64,000 nucleotides of DNA. It comes from Pseudoalteromonas rubra. GTDB taxonomy: Bacteria; Pseudomonadota; Gammaproteobacteria; Enterobacterales; Alteromonadaceae. Both the position numbers and the translations under genes were made by a program. The stretch spans positions 62,001-126,000 of the forward strand of contig NZ_JXYA01000004.1 in assembly GCF_000967655.1 (NCBI RefSeq), given 5' to 3'. Below, one piece after another: positions 1 to 9,174 of this stretch; position 1 is the stretch's first letter, and every line of letters begins with the position of its first letter. The notes under the pieces are model-generated. The model searched no databases and had not been told where the DNA came from. It worked only from the letters and a program-made list of their open reading frames with translations.

Positions 1-689
1 GCTTTGAGTACCGCTTCTGTTCTGTTCGCTGCACCCAACTGAACAAGGATCTGGCTAACCAGTTCTTTTACTCTGTCTTTGGATACCTGCATTAATTCAG
101 AAATTTCCGGGTTAGTCATGCCTTTTGCCATATACAGTAAACATTCACTGCTTTTGGGTGTTAATGTCGGACGCAGAAATAGATAGTCCGGACATTCTTT
201 GATAATTCTGGGTACCAGAGTCAAAGCGATATCACTTAATATCATACTGTTTTGCTGATAAGCCATTTTGATTTCTTCATATGGTTGACTGGAAAAGAAG
301 TTAACCAACACGATGGCGCCGCCATAATGAACAGGGATGACTATGCCACCGTTGATGTTTTCCTGTGTTAAGAGATTGCCTAAAGCTTTTGGCGCAAGGG
401 TTGACCCATGATAGTCGCGAGTGCCCCAGAATCGCGGGGCCAGTGTTTGCTGACAGTAGTGGATCAGATCATCAGAAAAGCAATGCCCATCCGTAAAGTA
501 AGCGCGAAGGAATTGTTCAGAACAGGTAGAAAGGTACCTGAATACCGGCTCCGTGCCATTCACCCCAACAATGAGAAACTTATCCATCCCCAGTGGCTCT
601 GAAAAACGGCTTAATGCGGTCGTAATGGCAGTTTCCGGATACAGTGCAAAGTTATCTGTGTGGCTGATTTTGTTACCTGAGTAATCCAT
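1..689 (-). CDS. LuxR-family transcriptional regulator (3' end cut by window edge)
   Basis: Reading the minus strand from an ATG at 689 gives an open frame through to base 1. About 229 residues are visible and the C-terminus is missing. The N-terminal ~160 residues (starting MDYSGNKISHTDNF) have the length and position of a LuxR autoinducer-binding-like domain. The last ~60 residues form a typical LuxR/GerE helix-turn-helix: LTPKSSECLLYMAKGMTNPE, then SKDRVKELVSQILVQLGAANRTEAV. An AGGAG-type ribosome site lies just upstream of the ATG. No luxI-type synthase is visible, so it may be a LuxR solo; the ligand cannot be read from sequence. It is divergent from the hybrid regulator at 1023. Confidence 0.8.
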   Translation of the reverse strand, partial: MDYSGNKISHTDNFALYPETAITTALSRFSEPLGMDKFLIVGVNGTEPVFRYLSTCSEQFLRAYFTDGHCFSDDLIHYCQQTLAPRFWGTRDYHGSTLAPKALGNLLTQENINGGIVIPVHYGGAIVLVNFFSSQPYEEIKMAYQQNSMILSDIALTLVPRIIKECPDYLFLRPTLTPKSSECLLYMAKGMTNPEISELMQVSKDRVKELVSQILVQLGAANRTEAVLK

Positions 690-1022
690 ATAAACTCCTG
701 TGTGCTCTTTGGTTTTATCGCAGGCTTCGTTTTTTATCCTGCACCGTTAAGCTAGGTAATTTTTTGCTGTATCAGTTACGAGAAAAGCGACACCTTACAC
801 TGAAAAAGCGACATATATAATTATTAGTATATAAAACAATTAGGTAGAGGGTGGGTTGCAATGGAGTTAGCTGTTAATGCGGCGCTTAATTATTGTGCAA
901 TTTGAAAATCTCATCCTTATAAAGCCATTTTGTTGTCAAATATTTAACAAACAGGTTGACTGTACCTTATAAAGGTTATAGAAAGTAATGACGCATTTTA
1001 CAGTAAGGACGTAAGCGCAAAA
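690..1022. promoter_or_regulatory. Divergent promoter region
   Basis: This 333-base AT-rich region separates the divergent luxR-type gene and the hybrid regulator. A plausible sigma70 promoter for the plus-strand gene is TTGACT at 956-961 with TATAGA at 977-982 (15-base spacer) or TAGAAA at 979-984 (17-base spacer). I saw no clear lux-box palindrome or small ORF. Confidence 0.35.
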
Positions 1023-4000
1023 ATGCTAAAATGGATCTTGGCAATTATCATATTCTTTATCATTCAGTGCCCTATACAGGCGCGCGAGGTAGCCCAGCTC
1101 AGGCTGCACCATCAATCTATCGACAAACTTGATATGGTCACCATTATTAACTCTGTTTCACAAGACAGTCAGGGTTATTTGTGGATCAGTGGCACGTCTG
1201 GTGTATTAAGGTTTGATGGGTATCAGTCCATATTTTATCCGCACCCGCTAGCAAGAAAAGTCGTTGAAGATGCTCAGGGACGAAGGTGGTTGCTGACGGG
1301 CCATGGATTGTATTTGCATAATGACCAGCAGGACAGTTTCATGCCTTACCTGGACACTTTGCGTCAACAAACGCCCAAAGGAAAAAGTCTGTTTAAGGAC
1401 AGTTTTCTCTCTGTTCGTACTATGGATAACGACGCCTTCAGGCCGGCTGCTTTATATCAGGATAGCCAGAATATGTTTTGGCTTGTGGGTGATGACGGTC
1501 AGTTAGTCCATTTTTCTGCTGATGAAGATACCTATCAGTTATATGATCTCCACAGTTCAGGGATCAAACATAACCTTCGTTTTAGTGTCACCTTATATAA
1601 AGATGCCCCTTTGTTTATCTCTAAACTTGGCGAAGTATTTTGGTTTGAAAAATCCTCCGGAACTTTTATCAAATTTTGGCAAAACAGTGCACTTGCCGAT
1701 ACTCGAATCGTCACTACTGGACCTGATGACACCTTATATGCTGTGTCTGAACAAGGCTTTTTCAGGCTCGAGCAGTCTGATTCCGGGCAGCCTTCACTGA
1801 TCCATTTAAGTGATATTGACCATCATGCAGTTACTTCTGTGCATTCAGGGAGACAATCGGTTTACCTGGGAACTGCCTCTGAGCTTATAGTATTAGACTC
1901 TAAAGACAGAGTGAGCCGAGTTAGCAGCTATTACGCTGATGCACAGGTACAACAAATATTCCTAATAAGCAATGTGTTTGACGATCAGGGGACGGTCTGG
2001 CTCGCAACCAACCGCTCTATATTTGAAGTAGATCTTAAATATACCAGTGACTCAGCCAACGCAGTTTCTGTCATAACTCAGAGGCCAAATATTGATGGTT
2101 TACAGTTTGATGAAGACGATAATCTGTGGTTTGTAAGCCTAAGCCGTGTGTATGTGCAGTATAAAGACCGTGCAGAACCAGAATCTGTATATCTGGATAC
2201 AGCTCATCCGGAACTAGATGTCTACACTGTTTATGCAGGGCAGAGCGGGACATTGTGGTTTGGTGCATCATCAGCTTTATACCGACTTGAAAAGGGCGCA
2301 TCCTCTGCAACTAGGGTCAATGTACCACCCGTTAATACAGGCATCGATTTTGACATAAGGGATATAGAGCAATCAGAAAATGGCCACTTATGGTTGTTGA
2401 CCTTTCAGGGGATCGTAGAATATGACCCACAAACTGAGCAGCGGGTGTCCTTTTTACCTGGCCATTTTAAAAATCTGAAAAAAGGCAGTAATGACGAAGT
2501 CCTGGCCTGTGGTTTTGAGATATACATATTGGGCCAGGGCGCACCGACTAAGGTTAACTTACAGATACCGAAAAGCAGTAAGAAACTTGTTGTTTATGAT
2601 GCTGATATTGACCCTAAAGGGCGACTATGGGCAGCAACCTCTTATGGATTATTACTCCATGACTTGCGGGCAAAGCGCTCACAGCAGCTTGATCTAAACG
2701 GTGTATATCCAAACGTGGTATTTAGATTTGTTTATCGGGATCGTGCAGAGCACATCTGGCTGGCCGATATGACTAATCTGTACAAAGTCTCGTCAGATAC
2801 CCTGCAAGTGCTGTACTCAACTCCATTTAAGCGCCTGAGTATTGGAGCAAAAACATATGACAGCGCATCTGAGTCCGAAGCTGGAACCTTATATCTGGGC
2901 GGTATAAATGGGATAGCCGCATTATCAAACACCCAAGCTTTGGCACCTTATGGAGTACATATAAGCAGAATCAATGTTCAGGGCGAGCGCTATGCCGTGT
3001 ACCAGGATGCGCTGCATGCAGAAAATACTATTGTGCCGGGCAGGTGGTTTAATAGCACCCAGAGAAACTTTAAGTTTGAATTCGTTAATATAAAACGGGA
3101 TCGGGATGTTGATGTCTATTATCAGTATCGTCTGCTGGGGTTTGATACTAACTGGACGGAGGCAGAGCAAACGCAGCGCAGTGCTACATACACTAACTTG
3201 CCACCAGGTAGATACAAGTTTGTGATTAGAGGCCGGGCAATTTCGAGTGACTGGACTGAGTCACGCTTTGAGTTTGAAATTGCAACGCCCTGGTATTTAA
3301 CTGGCTGGGCTTTCACACTCTATGCTCTGGGTATGGTTATCTTGATTGGTTTGCTGCTTTTTGCCAGAACACACCAACTGAGGCGACGTAACGCGCATCT
3401 GGAAAAGCAGGTATTGTCCCGCACCAAAGAGATAGAGCAAAAGCGTGCCCAAATTGCCAGTTTAATGGAAAGTAAAAACGTGTTCTTTGGTAATGTATCC
3501 CATGAACTGAGAACGCCACTGGCGGTGATCATGCTGCCAATTAAAAGTATGTTGAAGCAGGTAAGTAATGACGGTAACAGCAAATGGCACGCGGCTTATT
3601 CACAGGCTTTGAGGCTGGAAAAACTCATCGACAACCTGATCCGCTATGCCAGAAAAGATGATGTTGCCCCTTTTGAAAATCATCACTTTACTGCCAAAGA
3701 GGTGTTGCTAAAGCAGGCTCATGCATTTGAGTTGCTGGCCAGCGAAAAACAGATCCGTTATGAAGTAATACATACTCTGGATTCACAGGAAGTGTTGCTG
3801 AACGAAGCAGACTTTGAGCAGGTAGTGACAAACTTACTATCTAACGCTGTAAAATATACCCCTGTAAAAGGCGAGATTAATGTGGAAGCGCATCAGCGTG
3901 GCGGGTTCCTGCAACTCGTGTTTACAAATTCTGGGCCCGGTATTTGTAAATCCTTACAGACAGATGTGTTTAAACGATATGTGCGCGGAGAGCACGGTGA

Positions 4001-4988
4001 AATAGGCGGACAGGGCATTGGTCTGTCTGTGGTTCATCAGCTTATAAGCGACTGTGGAGGAGAGATAGTACTGAGCAGCGAATCCGGAGAAGGGTGTCAG
4101 TTTACCCTGACTATCCCTATTTACAGTGAAGCATCGGCGCAAGATACGGGCAGCGGAGTACGAACAGAAGCAAAGGCTCAGCTTCAGCTTGCTGACCAAC
4201 CTGAGTCTGATGCCCGCGTGTTGATTGTAGAAGATAACTCGCAGCTAAGAATGATGCTTAAGGAGTCATTATCTGCGTGGTTTGATTGCACAGTCGCCTG
4301 TGATGGAGAGCAAGGCCTGTCGCAAGCAAAATCCGACCTGCCCGATCTTATTATCAGTGATGTGATGATGCCAAAAATGTCCGGGCTGGAGATGCTGCGA
4401 GAGATCAAGCGGGATGATACAACCAGCCATATTCCCGTGATATTACTTACAGCAAAAGAGGATGACGATAGTCGGATCCTGGGGTTTGAGGCTGAAGCTG
4501 ATGATTACATGGGTAAACCCTGTGATCTTGATGTGCTCAGGCATAGGATGGAAAACTTGATTAAAGGGCGTAAGAAACTAGCGCGGTTATTTGCAGATCA
4601 GATCCTACGCAGCCCGCTTCAGGCAAGTACACTCAGCGATACAAAGCGACTTCCCTTTATTGATAAAATTCAACAAGTCATTGCACAAAATTATCAGGAC
4701 CCTAATTTTGATACTGAGAGCATGGCCAGCCATGTGTTTTTGAGCGTGCGACAGCTGCAACGCAAAACCCGAAATCTGACAGGGCTATCGCCAAATGCTC
4801 TGCTCAGGCAATATCGTTTAGAGCAAGCACGTACGCAGTTACAATCGGGCGCTTTAGTCGCTGAGGTTGCTTACCAGGTCGGGTTTTCATCTCCTGCTTA
4901 TTTCAGTAGTTGCTTTAAAACTGAATTTAATATGTCTCCGCAGCATTATACTAAGCAGTATGAGAAAGAACCTGAGCGGCAAGAGTAA
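1023..4988 (+). CDS. Hybrid two-component system regulator (HTCS): Reg_prop sensor, histidine kinase, receiver, AraC HTH
   Basis: This 1321-residue protein carries a complete signalling pathway in one chain. Residues 1-20 are a signal peptide. Residues ~30-660 are Reg_prop-type beta-propeller blades, recognisable by repeated 'G.LW.......L' strands such as QGYLWISGTSGVLRFDGY. Residues ~690-760 are a Y_Y_Y domain (YQYRLLGFDTNWTEAE, LPPGRYKFVIRG), followed by one membrane helix near 775-795. The kinase core has the phospho-acceptor His827 (GNVSHELRTPLAV) and an ATPase N-box (NLLSNAVKYTP). The receiver has the acceptor Asp1113 (ISDVMMPKMSG). The last ~105 residues are an AraC DNA-binding domain. 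Bacterial HTCS proteins often sense oligosaccharides and switch on neighbouring genes, but no polysaccharide locus is visible here, so the ligand is unknown. Confidence 0.93.
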   Translation: MLKWILAIIIFFIIQCPIQAREVAQLRLHHQSIDKLDMVTIINSVSQDSQGYLWISGTSGVLRFDGYQSIFYPHPLARKVVEDAQGRRWLLTGHGLYLHNDQQDSFMPYLDTLRQQTPKGKSLFKDSFLSVRTMDNDAFRPAALYQDSQNMFWLVGDDGQLVHFSADEDTYQLYDLHSSGIKHNLRFSVTLYKDAPLFISKLGEVFWFEKSSGTFIKFWQNSALADTRIVTTGPDDTLYAVSEQGFFRLEQSDSGQPSLIHLSDIDHHAVTSVHSGRQSVYLGTASELIVLDSKDRVSRVSSYYADAQVQQIFLISNVFDDQGTVWLATNRSIFEVDLKYTSDSANAVSVITQRPNIDGLQFDEDDNLWFVSLSRVYVQYKDRAEPESVYLDTAHPELDVYTVYAGQSGTLWFGASSALYRLEKGASSATRVNVPPVNTGIDFDIRDIEQSENGHLWLLTFQGIVEYDPQTEQRVSFLPGHFKNLKKGSNDEVLACGFEIYILGQGAPTKVNLQIPKSSKKLVVYDADIDPKGRLWAATSYGLLLHDLRAKRSQQLDLNGVYPNVVFRFVYRDRAEHIWLADMTNLYKVSSDTLQVLYSTPFKRLSIGAKTYDSASESEAGTLYLGGINGIAALSNTQALAPYGVHISRINVQGERYAVYQDALHAENTIVPGRWFNSTQRNFKFEFVNIKRDRDVDVYYQYRLLGFDTNWTEAEQTQRSATYTNLPPGRYKFVIRGRAISSDWTESRFEFEIATPWYLTGWAFTLYALGMVILIGLLLFARTHQLRRRNAHLEKQVLSRTKEIEQKRAQIASLMESKNVFFGNVSHELRTPLAVIMLPIKSMLKQVSNDGNSKWHAAYSQALRLEKLIDNLIRYARKDDVAPFENHHFTAKEVLLKQAHAFELLASEKQIRYEVIHTLDSQEVLLNEADFEQVVTNLLSNAVKYTPVKGEINVEAHQRGGFLQLVFTNSGPGICKSLQTDVFKRYVRGEHGEIGGQGIGLSVVHQLISDCGGEIVLSSESGEGCQFTLTIPIYSEASAQDTGSGVRTEAKAQLQLADQPESDARVLIVEDNSQLRMMLKESLSAWFDCTVACDGEQGLSQAKSDLPDLIISDVMMPKMSGLEMLREIKRDDTTSHIPVILLTAKEDDDSRILGFEAEADDYMGKPCDLDVLRHRMENLIKGRKKLARLFADQILRSPLQASTLSDTKRLPFIDKIQQVIAQNYQDPNFDTESMASHVFLSVRQLQRKTRNLTGLSPNALLRQYRLEQARTQLQSGALVAEVAYQVGFSSPAYFSSCFKTEFNMSPQHYTKQYEKEPERQE

Positions 4989-4996
4989 ATCAACGT

Positions 4997-5023
4997 AAAA
5001 AGGCACAAATTGTGCCTTTTTTT
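4997..5023. terminator. Bidirectional rho-independent terminator
   Basis: The stem AGGCACAA/TTGTGCCT is preceded by an A-run and followed by seven T's, so it can end transcription from both sides. It follows the hybrid regulator and faces the converging small-peptide gene at 5060. Confidence 0.85.
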
Positions 5024-5059
5024 ATTTAATCAATTATATAGACCAACATGCTTCTTTGT

Positions 5060-5227
5060 TTACCACCAATCATCCCGACATGTTGTAATATTTGACCCTG
5101 TTGCAGGTGGATTACCATTTGGTTGGAATGCGTCTGCTCCTCCCTGCACGAGCGGTGTCAATTGTGCCTGCATTGCTTGATTACCAGACAGTTTCTTCAT
5201 CTTTTTTGTTTTTAGCGTAAGTTTCAT
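5060..5227 (-). CDS. Double-glycine leader peptide precursor, LTPLVQGG family, copy 1
   Basis: This 55-residue ORF starts MKLTLKTKKMKKLSGNQAMQ. A basic, lysine-rich N-terminus leads to LTPLVQGG ending exactly at residue 30, then a 25-residue core rich in Pro, Asn and Gly that ends TTCRDDWW with a single Cys. An ATG with a GGAGA ribosome site supports the start. The same leader plan, with the GG at the same residue 30, recurs in the neighbour at 5656-5826, which argues strongly that both are real. Double-glycine leaders are normally cut by C39-peptidase ABC exporters, so I infer a secreted and possibly modified peptide. No exporter or modification enzyme lies in the window, and the final product is unknown. 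Confidence 0.75.
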   Translation of the reverse strand: MKLTLKTKKMKKLSGNQAMQAQLTPLVQGGADAFQPNGNPPATGSNITTCRDDWW

Positions 5228-5655
5228 AATGGTCTCCGTTTTGTTATGTCACCGGGGATTACTTTTACACTTAATCAGATGCTTGTAAACGGCGATGTTG
5301 CCAAAATAAGTACTTGTTCCTACCCCCATCTAGGGAGTGTTCTTAAGTGAAAATAGTGTTAAAGAACAAGGTGAAATGAGTGGTAGTTGACTATCTGAAA
5401 CAGATTGCAGGCCATTGTTAGTTTCGACGAATGCAGAGAATCACGAGGCTAAGCTTTTTTATCCACTTATTTTGGTAGCTATTTTATAGTCGAGTTTGTT
5501 TTTTCAAATGTAATATATCAGGTAAGTTACTGAGTCAGGGGAGCCATCGTGAGTGGCGTCAGAAGAAAGCATGCAGATATGAAGCAAGGCGAATACTTAC
5601 TAGGTTTGGCATATCAGGCAAGTATTAAAATACCCGATGTGCCAAATGAAAGCTT
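5228..5655. promoter_or_regulatory. Upstream region of peptide copy 1
   Basis: This 428-base region between the two peptide genes holds the promoter side of copy 1. The segment 5281-5328 (GCTTGTAAAC...CCAAAATAAGTACTTG...CCCCCA) closely matches 5875-5922 upstream of copy 2, at a similar distance from each ATG. The rest shows nothing I can support. A 36-codon GTG frame at 5549-5659 has no recognisable features. Confidence 0.55.
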
Positions 5656-5826
5656 TTAATAATAATCCGGGGAGCAGGTGCCTAAGTCAGATTGCGTGTC
5701 AAAGGGTTTATCACCATTTTGTGGAGTGGCGAGGAGTCCGCCCTGAACAAGGGGTGTTAACTTAGATTGCAGTGCTTCCTTAGATGACAAAGATTTTAGC
5801 TTTTTTGCTTTCACAGTCAGTTTCAT
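5656..5826 (-). CDS. Double-glycine leader peptide precursor, LTPLVQGG family, copy 2
   Basis: This 56-residue ORF starts MKLTVKAKKLKSLSSKEALQ. Residues 23-30 are LTPLVQGG, identical to copy 1 and at the same position. The predicted core is 26 residues (LLATPQNGDK... ending GTCSPDYY), again with one Cys near an aromatic C-terminus. The two cores have diverged strongly while the leaders are conserved, which is typical of precursor peptide families sharing one processing system. The start ATG at 5826 has an upstream GGAAG site. Like copy 1, it has its own conserved upstream segment, so the two are probably expressed separately and not as one operon. Confidence 0.75.
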   Translation of the reverse strand: MKLTVKAKKLKSLSSKEALQSKLTPLVQGGLLATPQNGDKPFDTQSDLGTCSPDYY

Positions 5827-6148
5827 AGTGGTCTTCCTTTTTTATTAATTAACAATACTTTTGCATTTAAACAGGCGTTTGTAAAGTGCTGTTTTACCAA
5901 AATAGTATTTGCTTATTTCCCCACTTGGTGAGGCTGCAATATAGAGTTTTTCTAGTATGTTGTGACTGCTTTGTTCATAAATCTATCTAACTTTATTGAG
6001 AGGCAGATGTTGCTATATAAACGGCAAGTTTTGCTCTTTTGTTGCTATTTAATGATTTGTTGTTGTCTGGTTATTACGTCTTTACTCTTGTTTAATGGCC
6101 GTGAATTTGTGCTGTTTAGGTACACATCATAATAAAAAAGGAATAACA
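5827..6148. promoter_or_regulatory. Upstream region of peptide copy 2 and divergent small gene
   Basis: This 322-base AT-rich stretch contains the duplicated upstream segment of the minus-strand peptide (5875-5922) and, further on, the leader of the plus-strand small gene at 6149. No other gene-like structure is visible. Confidence 0.5.
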
Positions 6149-6298
6149 ATGAAGACAAAAGTAACAAAAGTCCTGATAGCAGGGTTATTACTCTCAACTG
6201 TTCTTAGAACTGTTGCCAACGGGCCCCTCCTGCGTGGACTTGCTCAGCGTAGCTGTATTATTCCGGGTAGGATCATTTCGCGTTTCTATTCGCCTTAA
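6149..6298 (+). CDS. Small secreted-looking basic peptide, 49 residues
   Basis: An ATG at 6149 follows AAAAAGGAATAAC, a good ribosome site. The product starts MKTKVTKVLIAGLLLSTVLR: a lysine-rich start and a hydrophobic stretch resembling a signal peptide or membrane anchor, followed by VANGPLLRGLAQRSCIIPGR and a basic tail ending in ISRFYSP with one Cys. I chose this start over the upstream in-frame ATG at 6095 because of the ribosome site and the signal-like N-terminus. A terminator lies downstream at 6428-6452. Function is unknown; a small secreted or membrane-active peptide is only an inference. Confidence 0.5.
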   Translation: MKTKVTKVLIAGLLLSTVLRTVANGPLLRGLAQRSCIIPGRIISRFYSP

Positions 6299-6709
6299 GG
6301 CAATGGTTTGATAATCTGTCTGCGCTTGATTAAAAGAGTAAATAGAGTAAACAGGTACAATCTCTGGTCAGGGTAGCCTGCTAAAGGTGGCCAGAGTGAC
6401 GTGACTGTAATTGAGAGTACTTGTATTAAGGCACATTGGATGTGCCTTTTTTATTGCTCTTGTAACCTGCAATAGCGCCTGCTCACCACTTATTGTAAAC
6501 AGTTCGACTATTTCCCAACGAACATAAATCATTCTCTATAAAACAAGCTTTTACGCCGCTATTTTATCCAGTTGCCTGTTCGTATTAGCCGCTATCCATC
6601 CTCTGTACAATCGATGCTTATCAGCTAAGCTGAGTTGTGATAGGTTAGCGCTTAAACCGCGTCTGGCCGTATCAAACTATGCGAAGTTATGTTTTTACAG
6701 GGAAATGAT
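6299..6709. other. Non-coding region between small peptide and J-domain-like gene
   Basis: This 411-base region holds the terminator at 6428-6452 and the leader of the next gene. I see no further ORF or repeat in it. Confidence 0.5.
6428..6452 (+). terminator. Rho-independent terminator
   Basis: The stem GGCACAT (6430-6436) pairs with ATGTGCC (6440-6446) across a 3-base loop and is followed by six T's. It ends the small gene at 6149. Confidence 0.8.
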
Positions 6710-7912
6710 ATGAACAATCTAAAGGCACTCAGCCTGCCAAACAGCAAACAAGGAAGCGACCAACCAAGCGATCCACTTCAGATTTTGTGGCAGCGGATAG
6801 AAAAGCATAAAAAGCGCAATCAAAACTACAAAAACAAAGTAGCAGCAAATTATCAGCAATTTTGCGAGCTGGTTTTACCCCATGAGCAACGGCAGATTGA
6901 CTTTCTTTGTCAGCAGATAATGCATCTGTCCTCTTTTGTTACGCGTAAATCTTTTACCAGTTCAGAGCGCGATGCACTGATGAAGTGGATCTCGGAAGAT
7001 ATGGATTATCTGGAGGTTAATCCATTTGCAGACCAATCTCGGGTAGCCGAGTTATCTCAGTATATTTTTGAGCAATTAAAAACTCGTCAGGGACAACTGG
7101 CCGAAAGCGTGTCTGAGCCGCAAATCAATGCGCTGCGAGCAGAACTACAACACGAATTTGGTGAGTGGCTCACACTCAGTGATGAGCAGCTAAAAGCCTG
7201 TATTGCCGACCCCGCCGTCCTGTTCGAACACATTGAAGCCATGCAGGCAGCACGCTACGAAGGGGAGCAAACAGCAAACGAGGAAGCCTTTGATGATGAC
7301 CCGTTTGCCAACGGATTTTACAATCAGTTTGAACCCGATGACGATGCGCAGTATCGGGATTTCGCAAAGGTTGAACAAAACAGACTCGACAGACTCTTCA
7401 AAGGCAGTCAGCTCAATAAAATGTATAAGCGCCTGGCCGCAAAATTACATCCAGACAAAGAGCCCGATCCGGCGCGAAAAGCGCAAAAACATAACCTGAT
7501 GCACGAGCTTTCTGAGGCGCGCAGAGCAAAAGACGGCTTTACCATTTTGCAGCTCTATTTGGCGCATTTTGACGACGACCCTGAATTTGACCAAACCACC
7601 AAAGATAACCTCATCCCTTTGCTGGAACAAAAGGTTAGAGAGTTAAACAGCGAATATCGTTTTTTACAAGACAACCACGACATTGAGACACTGGTGTGGC
7701 GGCAGTTTAAAGACACCAGTAAAAAGCGTATTCGAGACAAGATGCTCAATCACAAAGCCGCGCTGGAGCAAGAATGCATGGCCATAGAAACCTTACTGGC
7801 AAACTGCACAACCGTGAAAGCCATGAAAGCGGAGCTAAAAGGGCACCTGAAGCAACCAGAGTTCAACCCGTTTTTGCACCTCGACGTGCTGCCAGACTTT
7901 TTGGTCAAATAG
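6710..7912 (+). CDS. J-domain-like (DnaJ-related) cytosolic protein, 400 residues
   Basis: The protein is hydrophilic and strongly charged, without a signal peptide or membrane helix. The only family signature is a J-domain core near residues 230-300: KMYKRLAAKLHPDKEPDP, with the diagnostic HPD tripeptide at residues ~247-249, followed by a charged helix (MHELSEARRAKDG). J-domains bring substrates to Hsp70 and stimulate its ATPase. The surrounding ~220 N-terminal residues and the C-terminal region look helical and probably form coiled coils; no zinc finger or G/F linker of canonical DnaJ is present. I prefer the ATG at 6710, 4-5 bases after GGGAAA, over the one at 6689. It opens the accessory island and may act there, but that is inference. 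Confidence 0.75.
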   Translation: MNNLKALSLPNSKQGSDQPSDPLQILWQRIEKHKKRNQNYKNKVAANYQQFCELVLPHEQRQIDFLCQQIMHLSSFVTRKSFTSSERDALMKWISEDMDYLEVNPFADQSRVAELSQYIFEQLKTRQGQLAESVSEPQINALRAELQHEFGEWLTLSDEQLKACIADPAVLFEHIEAMQAARYEGEQTANEEAFDDDPFANGFYNQFEPDDDAQYRDFAKVEQNRLDRLFKGSQLNKMYKRLAAKLHPDKEPDPARKAQKHNLMHELSEARRAKDGFTILQLYLAHFDDDPEFDQTTKDNLIPLLEQKVRELNSEYRFLQDNHDIETLVWRQFKDTSKKRIRDKMLNHKAALEQECMAIETLLANCTTVKAMKAELKGHLKQPEFNPFLHLDVLPDFLVK

Positions 7913-8574
7913 GAACACCGTGTGATCAAGCACAACCCCAGCTCAGGCGTGTATATCAGAGCCGGGCAAGGCTCTAGCCTCGTCATCCTGGCCAATAAGT
8001 TGCCCGTGTTCCAATTTAGGGCTGAGATCTTGCTTCAAACTCCGTTATCCCGGCTTTCGATCCCCTTGTAATCCCGGCCTCCGAGCCGGGAACCACCTAC
8101 CGAAAACACCCAAAGCCTGAATTACCCGTACCGCTCAAAACCCTGCACCGTCTTCTTTCCAGTGTAATCTACTGTAATAGCCACAAAAAAGCGCACTGAG
8201 TTATGATAAAAAGTTAACCAAAGACTCGTTCAAACCCCCAATCTCCAAGCATTTCGGGCCCACAATCCAATTTGTAATCAAAAGTTGAGCAATTGTTTTA
8301 AAATCGCTAATCACTGCGGATAAAAAGCTACTCAACCAGAAAAAAGTGTTGTAAATTATTCATGCGTCTGCACCAAATGATGGTTCACTTGATTACGGTT
8401 TAACTGATAATCGCCAAAAAAGGGCAGGCACACAACAAGAATAGTTTTAAAGTGTCGCGCAAAGGAAGTTGTAACCGCCGATCAGCAGAAAAGGAGCCAT
8501 AGATCACTCTGGCACCAAACCTGTCCCATGCATCACCTCCTTACCAGCTGCACCACAGAGTAAACGGGTGAGTG
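7913..8574. other. Long non-coding gap with a palindromic element
   Basis: No convincing gene lies in these ~660 bases. A GTG frame from 7922 (48 codons) is open but featureless. A hairpin ATCCCGGC...GCCGGGAA at 8071-8092 has the form of palindromic intergenic elements and resembles the palindrome of the 20.9-21.4 kb repeats in type. The rest may be decayed DNA; it also supplies the leader of the methyltransferase gene. Confidence 0.4.
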
Positions 8575-9174
8575 ATGTCAGACTCCACATTAGAATACTA
8601 CAGCCGCAATGCCGTCAGCTTTGCCGAGGCGACTTTTGCAGTGAACATGCAGCCACTGTATGACGAGTTTTTACCCGCCATACCCAAAGGCGGCAAAATC
8701 CTCGATGCCGGCTGCGGCTCTGGCCGCGACGCATTGGCATTTAAAAACCTCGGCTACCGGGTCGATGCCTTCGACGCCTGCGCAGAGCTTGCCAACATCG
8801 CCAGCTTCCACCTGGAACAACCCGTCGGCTGCTTCAGCTTTGATGAACTCAGAGCAACCAACACCTTTGATGCCATCTGGTGCTGCGCCAGTCTGCTACA
8901 CGTGCCAAAGGTACAGCTGCCAGACGTATTCCAGCGCCTGCAAAACGCACTCAAACCAAACGGCATCATTTATATCTCATTCAAATACGGCGAGGGCGAA
9001 CGCACCGCGGACGGCCGCGCATTCACCGACCTCACCGAGCAAAGCCTGAACACCTTACTTGCCCAAAACACCGGCCTTAAAGCCTGCAAAACCTGGCAGA
9101 CCGGCGACCAACGCCCCGGCCGTGAACACGAACGCTGGCTTAATGCTTTGTTGGAAAGGGTAGGTGGTGAATAG
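8575..9174 (+). CDS. Class I SAM-dependent methyltransferase, 199 residues
   Basis: Motif I is ILDAGCGSGRDALAFKNLGY followed by the acidic residue of motif II (VDAFDAC), then WCCASLLHVP and LKPNGIIYISFK, which together define a Methyltransf_11/TehB-type Rossmann methyltransferase. There is no DPPY/NPPY motif, so it is unlikely to be an adenine DNA methylase; the substrate is unknown. The stop overlaps the next gene's GTG start by 11 bases, so the two are translationally coupled. This suggests the methyltransferase works with the helicase. A GTG three bases upstream (8572) is an alternative start. Confidence 0.85.
   Translation: MSDSTLEYYSRNAVSFAEATFAVNMQPLYDEFLPAIPKGGKILDAGCGSGRDALAFKNLGYRVDAFDACAELANIASFHLEQPVGCFSFDELRATNTFDAIWCCASLLHVPKVQLPDVFQRLQNALKPNGIIYISFKYGEGERTADGRAFTDLTEQSLNTLLAQNTGLKACKTWQTGDQRPGREHERWLNALLERVGGE

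Noticed and set aside
408-602. 64-codon plus-strand frame
   Set aside because: It is antisense to the LuxR-type gene, has no ribosome site, and its product has no recognisable features.
5549-5659. 36-codon GTG frame between the two LTPLVQGG peptides
   Set aside because: It has a fair ribosome site (CAGGGGAG) but no homology to its neighbours and its end overlaps the minus-strand peptide; support is too thin.
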